Source of the DNA: JAMQKA01 sp043951865
GTDB lineage: Bacteria > Bacteroidota > Rhodothermia > Balneolales > Balneolaceae
Direction: 5' to 3'
Length of the DNA: 64,000 nt
NCBI RefSeq assembly: GCF_043951865.1
Contig: NZ_JBINJF010000007.1
Location: forward strand, 62,001 to 126,000
Shown: one piece after another, positions 8,400 to 17,526 of the stretch
How the letters are laid out: each line of letters starts with the position of its first letter
How positions within the stretch are numbered: the first letter of the stretch is position 1
Made by a program: the position numbers and the translations under genes
The notes under the pieces: generated by a model
The model's database searches: none
Seen by the model: the letters and a program-made list of their open reading frames with translations, nothing else
Told to the model about the DNA's origin: nothing

Positions 8400-9932
8400 T
8401 CATATATAATATTTGTACTCAGGTTGAACCGATTCTCCTTCTGGTATATGTTTCAAGATTTCACCTACTTTGTGTGCAAATGATAATGTAATTGGTACTC
8501 CATCAGTAAATTCACAATTATTGACATTCATCTTTGTCAAGGAAAGTACATCCCTAAATATATCTCTAGGTGCACTTTCACCAATATGTTGAACCAACTC
8601 CCAAGGTTCAGGAACGTAACCTTTAATATATTTTCGGAAATGAGGAATCATACCCATAGTATAAAGTAAGTGTTTACCTCCATTGCCCAAATTGATATGG
8701 GTACCTCTTAAGGGAGGATAGTTACCCTCTCTGAAAAACCTAATGCCAGTTTGTTTAAGTACAACAAAATCAGTTTGTATCCCAGGATAAACATCATCTA
8801 TTCCTTCATAAAATCCTTCAATCTCATTAAAGTCTTCGTGTTCCTTTCCCCAGAACTTAGAACTCTTAAATAAAACCACTCTTTTGGGAGGAATTTGAGT
8901 AGCCTTTAGGTATTCATCTAATGCCTTCTTAATTAATTTACTTGCAAGTTTAGTTTTAAGGTGAGGTGTACCTCCGAGAGACTCAGAATCCCATTCAAAC
9001 TTTTCACCTCTTAGAATTACCCCTTGACCTAAATAGTCAAATGCTGACGCAATACTAGATCGTATTGTAGTATTATTACTAAGTTCATCACTTTCTTTAT
9101 CAACATAAAAATTAATACCTATATAACAGGTATTAGATTCTAGCTCAGTAGGTATCCAAGGTACTCCCCCCGCCTTATAATATTGAGCTACACAAAAATT
9201 CCAAGCTCTGGTGGATATATCCTGAAGGCTCTTTCTCTTGCCAGTTAAAGTCCCATGTTGCATGATCTGTATTGGAACAGGATTACGTTGCATCATAGCC
9301 TTTGCTTTAAGGACTCTTCTAAGATTGTAATAATAATTGCCATGTACTTTGACTGTATCGGCCTTTTCAACTATTTCCTTAGTGAGAGCTATAATTACCA
9401 AATCAGGTTTAGGACCAACTTCCAGAATACTTGAAAGGTTACTATTGATAAGTTCTACGATCTCATTTATTCGTGAATATTTATTATCATTATCTAATAT
9501 TCTGCTTATTTCTCTAGAGTTAAGACTCCTTTGCCACCTTTCATTTGGAATAAATTCACATTCGAACGATGAATCTTTATTAAATCCTACAAAATCATAA
9601 TCTACATTTTTATCAATGATGTCTCTCTCTGTAGTCAAACTATTGTCATTGGGAAATAACAAATTAGTTTCATTATCACTATTCCTACTTTTGCTTTTTT
9701 TGATGTTTTCACTTTCAATATAACTTGAACATTTATTTAGCCATTCAACTGTATTTGAAATAGTCTCTCTAGTTCCAATTATTCCTACTTTAATTTCATT
9801 AACATGTAGTCCTTTTACATTAAGTCCATATGGACCAAAATCATACAATCCAATTTTGGGATCTTCATGCTCAAAATAGTGTCCAAATCTTAAATTTGGC
9901 TCAGCAATGTAATCTATTTTAATATTACCCAT
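8400..9932 (-). CDS. Short prokaryotic Argonaute (MID-PIWI), catalytically dead
   Basis: A 510-residue short pAgo made of MID and PIWI domains only. The MID/PIWI junction has PIQIMQHGTLTG and then AWNFCVAQYYKAGGVPWIP (residues 243-261), typical of the family. The first PIWI catalytic position, normally Asp in 'GID', is Asn in YIGINFYVD (N274), and the next, around VVLFKSSKFW (352-360), also lacks an acid, so slicing should be lost, as in other short pAgos. THINLGNGGKHLLYTMG (411-427) and ITLSFAHKVGEIL (481-493) complete the fold. Its partner gene starts upstream and ends 3 bp before this start. Short pAgos with such partners sense invading nucleic acid with an RNA guide and switch on the partner's toxic domain. 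Confidence 0.85.
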   Translation of the reverse strand: MGNIKIDYIAEPNLRFGHYFEHEDPKIGLYDFGPYGLNVKGLHVNEIKVGIIGTRETISNTVEWLNKCSSYIESENIKKSKSRNSDNETNLLFPNDNSLTTERDIIDKNVDYDFVGFNKDSSFECEFIPNERWQRSLNSREISRILDNDNKYSRINEIVELINSNLSSILEVGPKPDLVIIALTKEIVEKADTVKVHGNYYYNLRRVLKAKAMMQRNPVPIQIMQHGTLTGKRKSLQDISTRAWNFCVAQYYKAGGVPWIPTELESNTCYIGINFYVDKESDELSNNTTIRSSIASAFDYLGQGVILRGEKFEWDSESLGGTPHLKTKLASKLIKKALDEYLKATQIPPKRVVLFKSSKFWGKEHEDFNEIEGFYEGIDDVYPGIQTDFVVLKQTGIRFFREGNYPPLRGTHINLGNGGKHLLYTMGMIPHFRKYIKGYVPEPWELVQHIGESAPRDIFRDVLSLTKMNVNNCEFTDGVPITLSFAHKVGEILKHIPEGESVQPEYKYYI

Positions 9933-9935
9933 TTA

Positions 9936-11279
9936 TTAATAATCAAAAGTTAATTGGTCTTGACTATCTTCTTTATTCAATGGTGCAGCATCAACAAAAG
10001 GGGCAAAGTTAGTGTTACCATGAACAGGCATTCTTTCTATTATTAATATCGGTCGATAGAATAACTCTATTTCAATGTCTCTTTTTCTAACAGATTTGCC
10101 AGTATTAGAAGCCAAGACGTCAGACCAAAATAACACATCATTTAAGGCTCCAGGATTATAATTCAATGCCTTAACTTTAGTAACTAATCTACCAATTCTC
10201 TTAGATTCATAAGGTGTTTCACCGTCACTTGTCAGAAAAAACTTGGGCATTAATTGCATATACCATTCATCTCCTATTTGATGAAACTTGAATTCAAGAG
10301 CAGAATGACGCCAAAATTTATCAAGACCATACTCATAGTATTTTACTATAATTCTAGGTCTTACTTCCTGATGAGTTCTTACATTGAACCAACCTCTTTT
10401 GAATTCTTTAGACTCTTTATTAGGTAAAGCGAAATAACTTCGCCTAAAATCATTGCTATAATGTACACCTCTTCTATACAAGTGATCACCAACTAATTTA
10501 TTGAGCAATGAAATGTACAACCGATATGTGTCGTTATCTTCCCATAACTTTTCTTTCTGTTCTTTTCTCATTTCAGAAATATTACAAAACTCTTTAAATA
10601 CAGATCTTTCATCAGCCAGATAACTAAAAGAATATAATCTGTTCTTAAATAATCGAAATGGAGGGATATGACCTTCAATACTCTCAAATAAAGTTGTTGC
10701 TTTTTTAACGCTGGTTGGAGCTGACCAAACTTCGGGTAATTTTTTTATTCTTAATAAATTAGAAATTAATCTTTCTTTGGTGTTGAAGTCTACTCTAGGT
10801 GGGGCAATTTCACCTAATTCCAATAATTTTTCATAAACTTCAGTCCCGAAGATATCTTTAGACTTGTCAAACCTAATTTTATGAGGTTTTTTCCAAACAT
10901 TAGATACATTATTAATGTAGTTATTAATGTGCTTCCAATATAGTTGATCATCTTCTGAATGATATATAATAAAAAGTATTGGAAAATTAGATTGATGCCA
11001 GTCTTTTAGATCCTTCTCTCGCACTTTACAACTAAATGAATCATCTTTATCCTGAACTATATAACTCATTCCAGACTTTGCCTGAAACTTTAATATACCG
11101 CCAGTTGTCTCATACTCTTGCTCTCCACTTGGTGTTACAAGTTGAATCTCACCATCTATACCATAATCATCCTTGGATATTTCTCGATAAACGCATTTTA
11201 ATTCTTCATGCACTACTTGTTGTATTCGATCTAACCCTTTCCACTCTTGGATCTTAGACTTTGTTATTTTTTTACCCAT
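9936..11279 (-). CDS. DUF4365 nuclease-APAZ effector of a SPARDA-like system
   Basis: A 447-residue protein with two parts. Residues 1-170 fit DUF4365, a PD-(D/E)xK-type nuclease: E25/E26 in an N-terminal helix, D42 in DDYGIDGEIQL, and Q66-A-K68 in GGILKFQAKSG. Residues 180-447 look like an APAZ domain, the pAgo-binding region: FRLFKNRLYSFSYLADE, HSALEFKFHQIGDEWYMQL, FFLTSDGE and NDVLFWSDVLA. Known DREN-APAZ/short-pAgo pairs (SPARDA) degrade DNA indiscriminately after guide-target recognition, killing or arresting the infected cell. This assignment combines visible motifs with recalled family knowledge. It is the first gene of the two-gene operon; its promoter lies in 11280-11400. Confidence 0.8.
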   Translation of the reverse strand: MGKKITKSKIQEWKGLDRIQQVVHEELKCVYREISKDDYGIDGEIQLVTPSGEQEYETTGGILKFQAKSGMSYIVQDKDDSFSCKVREKDLKDWHQSNFPILFIIYHSEDDQLYWKHINNYINNVSNVWKKPHKIRFDKSKDIFGTEVYEKLLELGEIAPPRVDFNTKERLISNLLRIKKLPEVWSAPTSVKKATTLFESIEGHIPPFRLFKNRLYSFSYLADERSVFKEFCNISEMRKEQKEKLWEDNDTYRLYISLLNKLVGDHLYRRGVHYSNDFRRSYFALPNKESKEFKRGWFNVRTHQEVRPRIIVKYYEYGLDKFWRHSALEFKFHQIGDEWYMQLMPKFFLTSDGETPYESKRIGRLVTKVKALNYNPGALNDVLFWSDVLASNTGKSVRKRDIEIELFYRPILIIERMPVHGNTNFAPFVDAAPLNKEDSQDQLTFDY

Positions 11280-11761
11280 TTTAAATGGCTTATTTAATTA
11301 ATAACTATTCTAATATACATTTAATGAAGTAACTATCTTGAACCTTATTCCAGCAAGCTACAACAAGTAGATTTGAAGTTATAAAGAACTAAATCCATCC
11401 CATAATTCTATCAAGTTATTTTGTTCTGATTCCTACTAGCTAAATGAGAAATTTTCCACTCACACTGATTGGAATCTTTACCAAAAGAAGTAAGAATAAT
11501 CTATCAACTTATATTTGCCATTTTATGAGAAGAGAGGCCTACTTAACACCTATTCCGATTTCACCAACGATATGGCCCTGCTCATACTGGTTTATTTGGC
11601 TACCTAAAACATTGAGAAGAAATGAACATCGCCCTTGCAGAATTGGGCCTTAACCATTCAGCAACTGGCCATTCGATGTGGCGATCGACTACCACTGGAC
11701 TTAACCCGTAACCCTAAATAATAAACAACCTACACAGAGTTTACACTACCTTTAAGTATCA
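11280..11761. other. 480-bp gap, no intact gene; possible decayed coding pieces
   Basis: A+T-rich DNA between the effector start and the res stop. Short open stretches exist on the plus strand, for example one ending LTIQQLAIRCGDRLPLDL before a stop near 11728 and another reading DFTNDMALLILVYLAT before a stop near 11608. They look protein-like but lie in different frames, as in a decayed gene. The part next to 11279 presumably contains the promoter of the Argonaute operon. No RNA gene recognised. Confidence 0.3.
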
Positions 11762-14749
11762 TTAGAAGATCTTTCCTAAATCATTCGACCAGTACTTGTC
11801 ACGATACTCTGCCGATATTTCTGCTCTAATATCTTCATTCCAAAACCATAGCGAGGTTACAACTTCTTTGCCATCCACTTCAAACGTTTCATGATTCTCA
11901 ATTGCATCTTGGAAGCCTTTAATTTTGCTGATCACATTTGATTGATGTTCAGCTCCTTTGGGATCAACAAAGGTTATAAACAGTTTATCATCTTTTTTCA
12001 TCCAAAAGATGAAATCTGGGAAAAAGTCGCGGTATTTCTGTTTTTTATTATCAAAATACGGGATAGCAATATCATCGATATTCTCTTCTAACTTTGAAAA
12101 ATACCACCAATCATAGTTTGTAAACATTCCATTCTCAGCTTCTTCAGACAGGTTTTCGAGGAACCTTATTTCTGACGGTACTTTGATTATATAGCGATAC
12201 ATATCATCAAACCCTTGCTCAATAGCAGCAAGGAGAATTGGTCTATAATAGTGCTCTTTAAGAAAATCCTTATTGATATTTACAGGATGACTCCCACTGC
12301 TAAAATCAGGATTATTAAGTAAATCATATTGATAATCAAAGTCTTCGTCTGAGACTTTGCCTTGCTTATAATCTTCTCTTAATTCCTTTTTTGAGTCATA
12401 TTCTAAATCGAGTATTTCAGCAATTTTCTTTTCTAAATTTTTTAGTGATTGTTCATCAATATTCTTAGCCTGAACTTTTTCAAAATGCTTTATTTCGTTT
12501 GTGACCGGCTTATAATGATCTATCCGTTCAGGCTTGTTATTAAGATGGCTGTTAATGGCAAGCAACTCTTGAAATGGATGAGAAAAATCTGATTGTTGAG
12601 GGTAATTCTCAATATTGTCCTTATTCCTAATTTTCTTTAGAGTAGTTAATAATTGCCCAGTAACTCCATCCGGTACATTCATTAACAATCTTTTATCCTG
12701 ATTGCTGGGTTCTTCACCTATATGTTCAATTAATTTATTATAGTCCTTTTCAGAGATGCGATAGGCCGGAGGCTCATAATCTTTTTCTTGTTTGTAAACG
12801 GGTATTAGTAAATCTTCCGGTATTTTGTTCTTTTCAATTCCGCTCACATTATGCCAAGTATCTCCCTTACTTGTTTTATTGAGACCTTCAATTACATTGC
12901 TAATTACATCTTTGTCGGTTGCAAATACAAATAAAGATTCGACAGGGAGCTGGACATCATTATCAAGTATATATTTCTGATCTTCATCACTCAAACACTT
13001 CGATAAAGCCTCTTTATCCTTGATATGCTTTAGACGATTTCGGTGATTCTTTATGGGCTCAATTCGTACACCGCGACCGGTGGTTTGCAGGACAAACTTT
13101 TTGGCTTCATCATTAACACCAATGTTGATAAAATTTATCACATTTGGTCTATTACTGTCCCAGCCTTCCGTAAAAATTCGGGATCCTAATAATAAATTAA
13201 TTTTATTATCGGGATCGTTGATTTCTTTAAAGAAGCTTTCGGTAAGAACGGCATTGGCTTTATCATAGTCTGCTAAAACGTTATCTCCCCATTTATTTAT
13301 CTCAGAAGCAACTACGAGACCGAAATGTCCATCTTCAGTGGCGCTCTTGAGTCGAAAAGCTAATTCCCGATTATTACCGCTTATTGATGTGTATTCAATT
13401 TGACCGGGTGCATCGGCATTGAATACATATTTGTAAATATCAGCTTTTTCTATACGCTGTAGCGTTTCTATAAATTGATCGGAAATTTTATTTGTCGCGA
13501 ATTGATAGGTACGGTTTTCATTTAATGCCTTGATGAGTTCATCTTTGGTCTGCTTAAATACATTTCCCTTAAAATTCCCGGCCCCAATTTCTGCTAATTG
13601 TTCAAAGAATATTTTAAGATCAGCTTTCTTTGTATTGACCTGATTAGCCGTAGTTACCAATAATGGATTATGATAAAGCTTTTCATTATATCCTTTTAAT
13701 TCTTGTGCATGTTTTTTAACCGCTGTAAATGTTAGCAGAGACTTTAAAACAATTTGACGTTTTTCCTCATCGGTAAAATCTTCATCTTCGGATCGGGTTC
13801 TAAAACTGCTAAAATCTTCATCAACAACTTTTACATGTTTGCCGTATCCATCCTCTAAAAATCGCTTGAGATTAAAATTGTAGAGGGTTGTTATGATATC
13901 AATATCATCGGTAAAGGTAGCTGAAAAATTAAAGAGCATCCCATTTTTACTAAACAGCGAGTAGTACTGCTGTTGATCACTGGTATCAGAATCTCCTTTG
14001 TGAGCCTCATCTAATATTACGTACCAATCAGAATTATTCAGTACCGTCTCATAGTTTAGGAGCTTTTCTTTATTTTCCTTCCTGATGTTATCAGCCCGAT
14101 AATAGAACACAGTTATAGTATTATTGTCATACAGACTTTGTTGCATCTGGTTGACGTGTTCAAACTCACGTAGATCACGAAGTTCTATCTTAAGTGCCCC
14201 ATTGGTATTAAACTTTTGTACGTGCTCTTTAATCTGCGAGAGAATGTCATCTTTCGGCGCCAGCAGCATTATATTCTTTTCTTCAATTTCTCCCGCTTTG
14301 GCCAAGTTAAACAGCATTTCTATTAGTTTAATCATCACCAAGGTTTTACCCGACCCGGTGGCCATCCAGAAGGAGGCCCGGTTCATAAAGTGTTTAAATG
14401 ATATTTTTCCTTCATTTACTGGGTAGTAATTGCTTAGAAATTCAAAATTATCATCCCCTTCACTGACTGCAAGACTATCCCACTGGTCCTGATTTCCTCG
14501 CAGCTTTTCCAAGTATGAAGTATAGAGATCATCTTTCTCATTCTGATACTTATAAACAAAAGTTAAAGCACGCTTTAATGCCGCTTCTTGGTAATCATAC
14601 AGAGTCCAGTCAACGCTGAACCGCTTTAAATCCTGAATTTTATAAGTTGGCGGTAGATCTTCGTAGCTGTTTTTACAAATGTCTTCTAAAACGATATCTG
14701 CCATTGTAATGCCCCGAATTAATTTTGTTTTGTCCTTCTGCTGTTCCAC
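11762..14749 (-). CDS. res: Type III restriction enzyme, Res (helicase-nuclease) subunit
   Basis: A 995-residue Res subunit. The superfamily 2 helicase motor has Walker A in WMATGSGKTLVM (131-136), the DEAH box in VILDEAHKGDSD (247-250), motif III FSATFTDD, and motif VI QTTGRGVRIEP in the second half of the motor. The C-terminal nuclease has a PD-(D/E)xK-like arrangement in RDFFPDFIFW ... FVDPKGAEH. With Mod it forms a complex that translocates or slides on DNA and cuts when two inversely oriented unmodified sites meet. It overlaps the 3' end of mod by 31 bp, so the two are one transcription unit. M16 (MADIVLED) is an alternative start. Confidence 0.9.
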   Translation of the reverse strand: MEQQKDKTKLIRGITMADIVLEDICKNSYEDLPPTYKIQDLKRFSVDWTLYDYQEAALKRALTFVYKYQNEKDDLYTSYLEKLRGNQDQWDSLAVSEGDDNFEFLSNYYPVNEGKISFKHFMNRASFWMATGSGKTLVMIKLIEMLFNLAKAGEIEEKNIMLLAPKDDILSQIKEHVQKFNTNGALKIELRDLREFEHVNQMQQSLYDNNTITVFYYRADNIRKENKEKLLNYETVLNNSDWYVILDEAHKGDSDTSDQQQYYSLFSKNGMLFNFSATFTDDIDIITTLYNFNLKRFLEDGYGKHVKVVDEDFSSFRTRSEDEDFTDEEKRQIVLKSLLTFTAVKKHAQELKGYNEKLYHNPLLVTTANQVNTKKADLKIFFEQLAEIGAGNFKGNVFKQTKDELIKALNENRTYQFATNKISDQFIETLQRIEKADIYKYVFNADAPGQIEYTSISGNNRELAFRLKSATEDGHFGLVVASEINKWGDNVLADYDKANAVLTESFFKEINDPDNKINLLLGSRIFTEGWDSNRPNVINFINIGVNDEAKKFVLQTTGRGVRIEPIKNHRNRLKHIKDKEALSKCLSDEDQKYILDNDVQLPVESLFVFATDKDVISNVIEGLNKTSKGDTWHNVSGIEKNKIPEDLLIPVYKQEKDYEPPAYRISEKDYNKLIEHIGEEPSNQDKRLLMNVPDGVTGQLLTTLKKIRNKDNIENYPQQSDFSHPFQELLAINSHLNNKPERIDHYKPVTNEIKHFEKVQAKNIDEQSLKNLEKKIAEILDLEYDSKKELREDYKQGKVSDEDFDYQYDLLNNPDFSSGSHPVNINKDFLKEHYYRPILLAAIEQGFDDMYRYIIKVPSEIRFLENLSEEAENGMFTNYDWWYFSKLEENIDDIAIPYFDNKKQKYRDFFPDFIFWMKKDDKLFITFVDPKGAEHQSNVISKIKGFQDAIENHETFEVDGKEVVTSLWFWNEDIRAEISAEYRDKYWSNDLGKIF

Positions 14750-17424
14750 CAGATAAGCGGTTTAATCCAGGGATATTCCCCAAAAGTCATCTCATCGAAA
14801 ACAATCTCCTGACCGTCTTCAAACTCAACCCGTTCAGCATTCAGCTTTCGGATCTTCTTGCCAGTTAAATTAGAAAGGGTTTCGGCAATATCTACATCGG
14901 GATAGAGCTTCTCAAAATTAATATGGGCTTTCTCATTCTCGTAATCTAACTCAATAGCTTCCAACTGTTTCTGATCAGCTCCAAATGCATATTTGGAAAT
15001 ATCATAGTTATCTTGCTCTTGATATGCACTTCTGGATAACGCATCCTCATATTGTTCTAATTGATAATACTTGATGAAACCTCCCCCATGGTATGATTCT
15101 TCCCTTGAAACTGAAGTCTCATGACCTAACAAAGTTCTTTTAATTCGAGGCAACAAAGTTGAATCAAAATGTTCACCCATTTCACAAGTTATAAACTTGC
15201 GATTTATTTTTAATGCGGTAGCGGCTGTTGTTCCACTTCCTGCAAAATAATCGAGAACCCAGTCACCGGTATCAGTTCCAGATTTTATAATTCGACTTAA
15301 TAATTCTTCTGGTTTCTGAGTATCGAAAAGGATTCGCTCACTAGAAGTCGGTTGTTGCTGAAAAGACATAATATCACCCCACACATCTTCTTGAGGTCTA
15401 TCAAAATTAACTGCTGCTGTTAATTCTTCCCAAACATCGGGAAAAGGCCTTTCTACATCTATTATATCCTTGAGCTGTGGCCAAACATCGCCAAAAGGTT
15501 TTCCTTTATCTTTTACCTCATCTTTATAAATCCTCCTACCATGAGCAACCTGATAATCCCTACCATCTTCATCAGTTTTATTAAAAGACCGGAGGTATTT
15601 TAATGTATGAGGTTGGACTTGTTTATTAAATTTGTAGGAATCACTTTTAGTATGAAATAGAATTGATTGATGCCCTAGTATCCAGTTAGTTTCTGCAACT
15701 TTAACTTTATAACCAGAGAGAACCTGAATGTCCCATATAATTTCCCTCTGAAAATTTTTAGATCCGAAGATCCGATCTGAAAGAATCCTTCCGAGGTAGT
15801 TTGCATTTTCATCTAAATGCAAATAATGTGAGCCTTTTGTATTAAGCAATTCATAGGAGAGGGCCATTCGATTTTCCATCAAGGTTAACCAAGTACTATC
15901 CTGAAACTTATCCTTGTATAAAAAATCGTCTCCAGTATTAAAAGGAGGATCAATATATATTAAATCTATACCTTCTTGGAATTTAGTCAGAAGCGTATTT
16001 AAGGCTTGATAATTATCTGACTTTATTAAAAAGCCATCAGTTTGATCTTCTAAATGATCAAAATCATCTAAAATATCCCATTTTAAATCAGCGAAATACT
16101 TAGTATCAACTGGTAGATGTTTGAAATCGGGATTTAACTTCTTTGAACCTTCTTCAGTTATTAAAATGTCTTCAGGTGAAAAATCACTTGCCCACTCAAA
16201 TTCTTTCCAAACCTTCTTAGTTGTATTACCCTCTTCATCTGTCCATTCTTCATGTAAATTTTTATATTCCTCAATCTGTTTCTCAAAGCCAGGATGTTCA
16301 ACTATCTTCTCGATTAATTCAGCATTATCAGAAATGCGATCTAAAGTGAACACATAGTTAGAATTGCGAACAAATTTTGGCTTATTCCAAATGGACTTCA
16401 GTTCATCTTCAAAGCAGGCAATATAATCAATCACCTCAGCGGCAATCTCTTTTATTGTCTGTATCTGCTTTACGCGCTTTTCTGTAAATTCTGTGTCTTT
16501 ATCATCAAATAAATAGTTATACAAGTAAATATTGAACTGCTCAGTTAGAAAACCTTTGGCATCCTTATGAATAAAGTAGTCAACCTCATTCTGCTTCTTG
16601 TAAATACGGAATGCTTTGCGAAGCTGATCTTCACTTATCGGGATCTCTTTTTCCTTAATATATTTTAGAATATGCTCAACCTTATAGGGAGCAAATTCTA
16701 CCCCGGCTGTTTGTACGGCATCATTTATATCATAAACTGAAATAATCTGCTTAAAATCAGTTTTTGAATAAATCGTATGATCTAAATCATTGGTAACTAC
16801 CTTAACATTAGGATGAACAATATCGGGGTAATTATCATAGATAAAATTTTTAACATCAGCAGAGCTGTCATCTTCGTCGAAATGCTTTCTAAAATGATCG
16901 TAACTATTCTGTTCCTGGTATTTGGGCTTAAAGGTAAGTTTACTGTCTTCGATACCCGCTAAATAGAATTCAAGCTGTTTCTTTTCATTTCCCTTTGAAT
17001 GTTTAATGGCAGAGGCATCAAACCTGAAAGTGATCCCGTCAATCTCGGTTTCCAGATCATCGTAAAGTGCTTCTGATTTTACGTAATAGAGCTTTTGTGT
17101 TTTCCAGAATAATGATACATCATCACGATCAGAATAAACCCGTTCATACAGGTTTTTGTGCAACTGAGTATCAGCAAAGAACACAGTGCCCGTTTCATTT
17201 AGATAGGCATCAAAAAAGGTATATAGTTTATCATAGAGTTCTTCCTTGGCAGCATCATTTTCTATCTTTTCTTCAACGCTTTCTTTGATAAAAGGCTCAA
17301 TCTTATCAAAATATTGCTGGCGCAAATTCATCAGGTTCACATATCCTGATTCTCCCTTAATTTCTTCACCAACGAAAGTATCTTTTAACTTAGAGTAAAA
17401 GCGCTGTTCGGCACGTTCTCGCAT
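14719..17424 (-). CDS. mod: Type III restriction-modification methyltransferase, Mod subunit
   Basis: A 901-residue N6-adenine methyltransferase of the beta type: catalytic DLIYIDPPFNTGDDF (DPPF, 492-495) comes before the AdoMet-binding DYFAGSGTTAATAL (727-733), and the target-recognition part lies between them. TQKPEELLSRII and KFITCEMG are also standard. The 480-residue N-terminal extension is long for Mod and has no motif I recognise. The recognition region contains three copies of a 17-residue unit with DVW (646, 663 and 680), an unusual internal duplication. It marks DNA for protection from the overlapping res product and gives the complex its specificity. Confidence 0.9.
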   Translation of the reverse strand: MRERAEQRFYSKLKDTFVGEEIKGESGYVNLMNLRQQYFDKIEPFIKESVEEKIENDAAKEELYDKLYTFFDAYLNETGTVFFADTQLHKNLYERVYSDRDDVSLFWKTQKLYYVKSEALYDDLETEIDGITFRFDASAIKHSKGNEKKQLEFYLAGIEDSKLTFKPKYQEQNSYDHFRKHFDEDDSSADVKNFIYDNYPDIVHPNVKVVTNDLDHTIYSKTDFKQIISVYDINDAVQTAGVEFAPYKVEHILKYIKEKEIPISEDQLRKAFRIYKKQNEVDYFIHKDAKGFLTEQFNIYLYNYLFDDKDTEFTEKRVKQIQTIKEIAAEVIDYIACFEDELKSIWNKPKFVRNSNYVFTLDRISDNAELIEKIVEHPGFEKQIEEYKNLHEEWTDEEGNTTKKVWKEFEWASDFSPEDILITEEGSKKLNPDFKHLPVDTKYFADLKWDILDDFDHLEDQTDGFLIKSDNYQALNTLLTKFQEGIDLIYIDPPFNTGDDFLYKDKFQDSTWLTLMENRMALSYELLNTKGSHYLHLDENANYLGRILSDRIFGSKNFQREIIWDIQVLSGYKVKVAETNWILGHQSILFHTKSDSYKFNKQVQPHTLKYLRSFNKTDEDGRDYQVAHGRRIYKDEVKDKGKPFGDVWPQLKDIIDVERPFPDVWEELTAAVNFDRPQEDVWGDIMSFQQQPTSSERILFDTQKPEELLSRIIKSGTDTGDWVLDYFAGSGTTAATALKINRKFITCEMGEHFDSTLLPRIKRTLLGHETSVSREESYHGGGFIKYYQLEQYEDALSRSAYQEQDNYDISKYAFGADQKQLEAIELDYENEKAHINFEKLYPDVDIAETLSNLTGKKIRKLNAERVEFEDGQEIVFDEMTFGEYPWIKPLIWWNSRRTKQN

Positions 17425-17526
17425 ACTGATTTATTTAAGCTTCTCTGGTTAATTCGGTTGTTAAAATGCGGTAATATAATGGAAGGCGCAATAACTTATA
17501 CCTTCTGTTTAATTTAATATAAAAGG

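Noticed and set aside
11444..11653. 69-codon plus-strand frame
   Set aside because: No motif, no ribosome site; lies in apparently decayed DNA.
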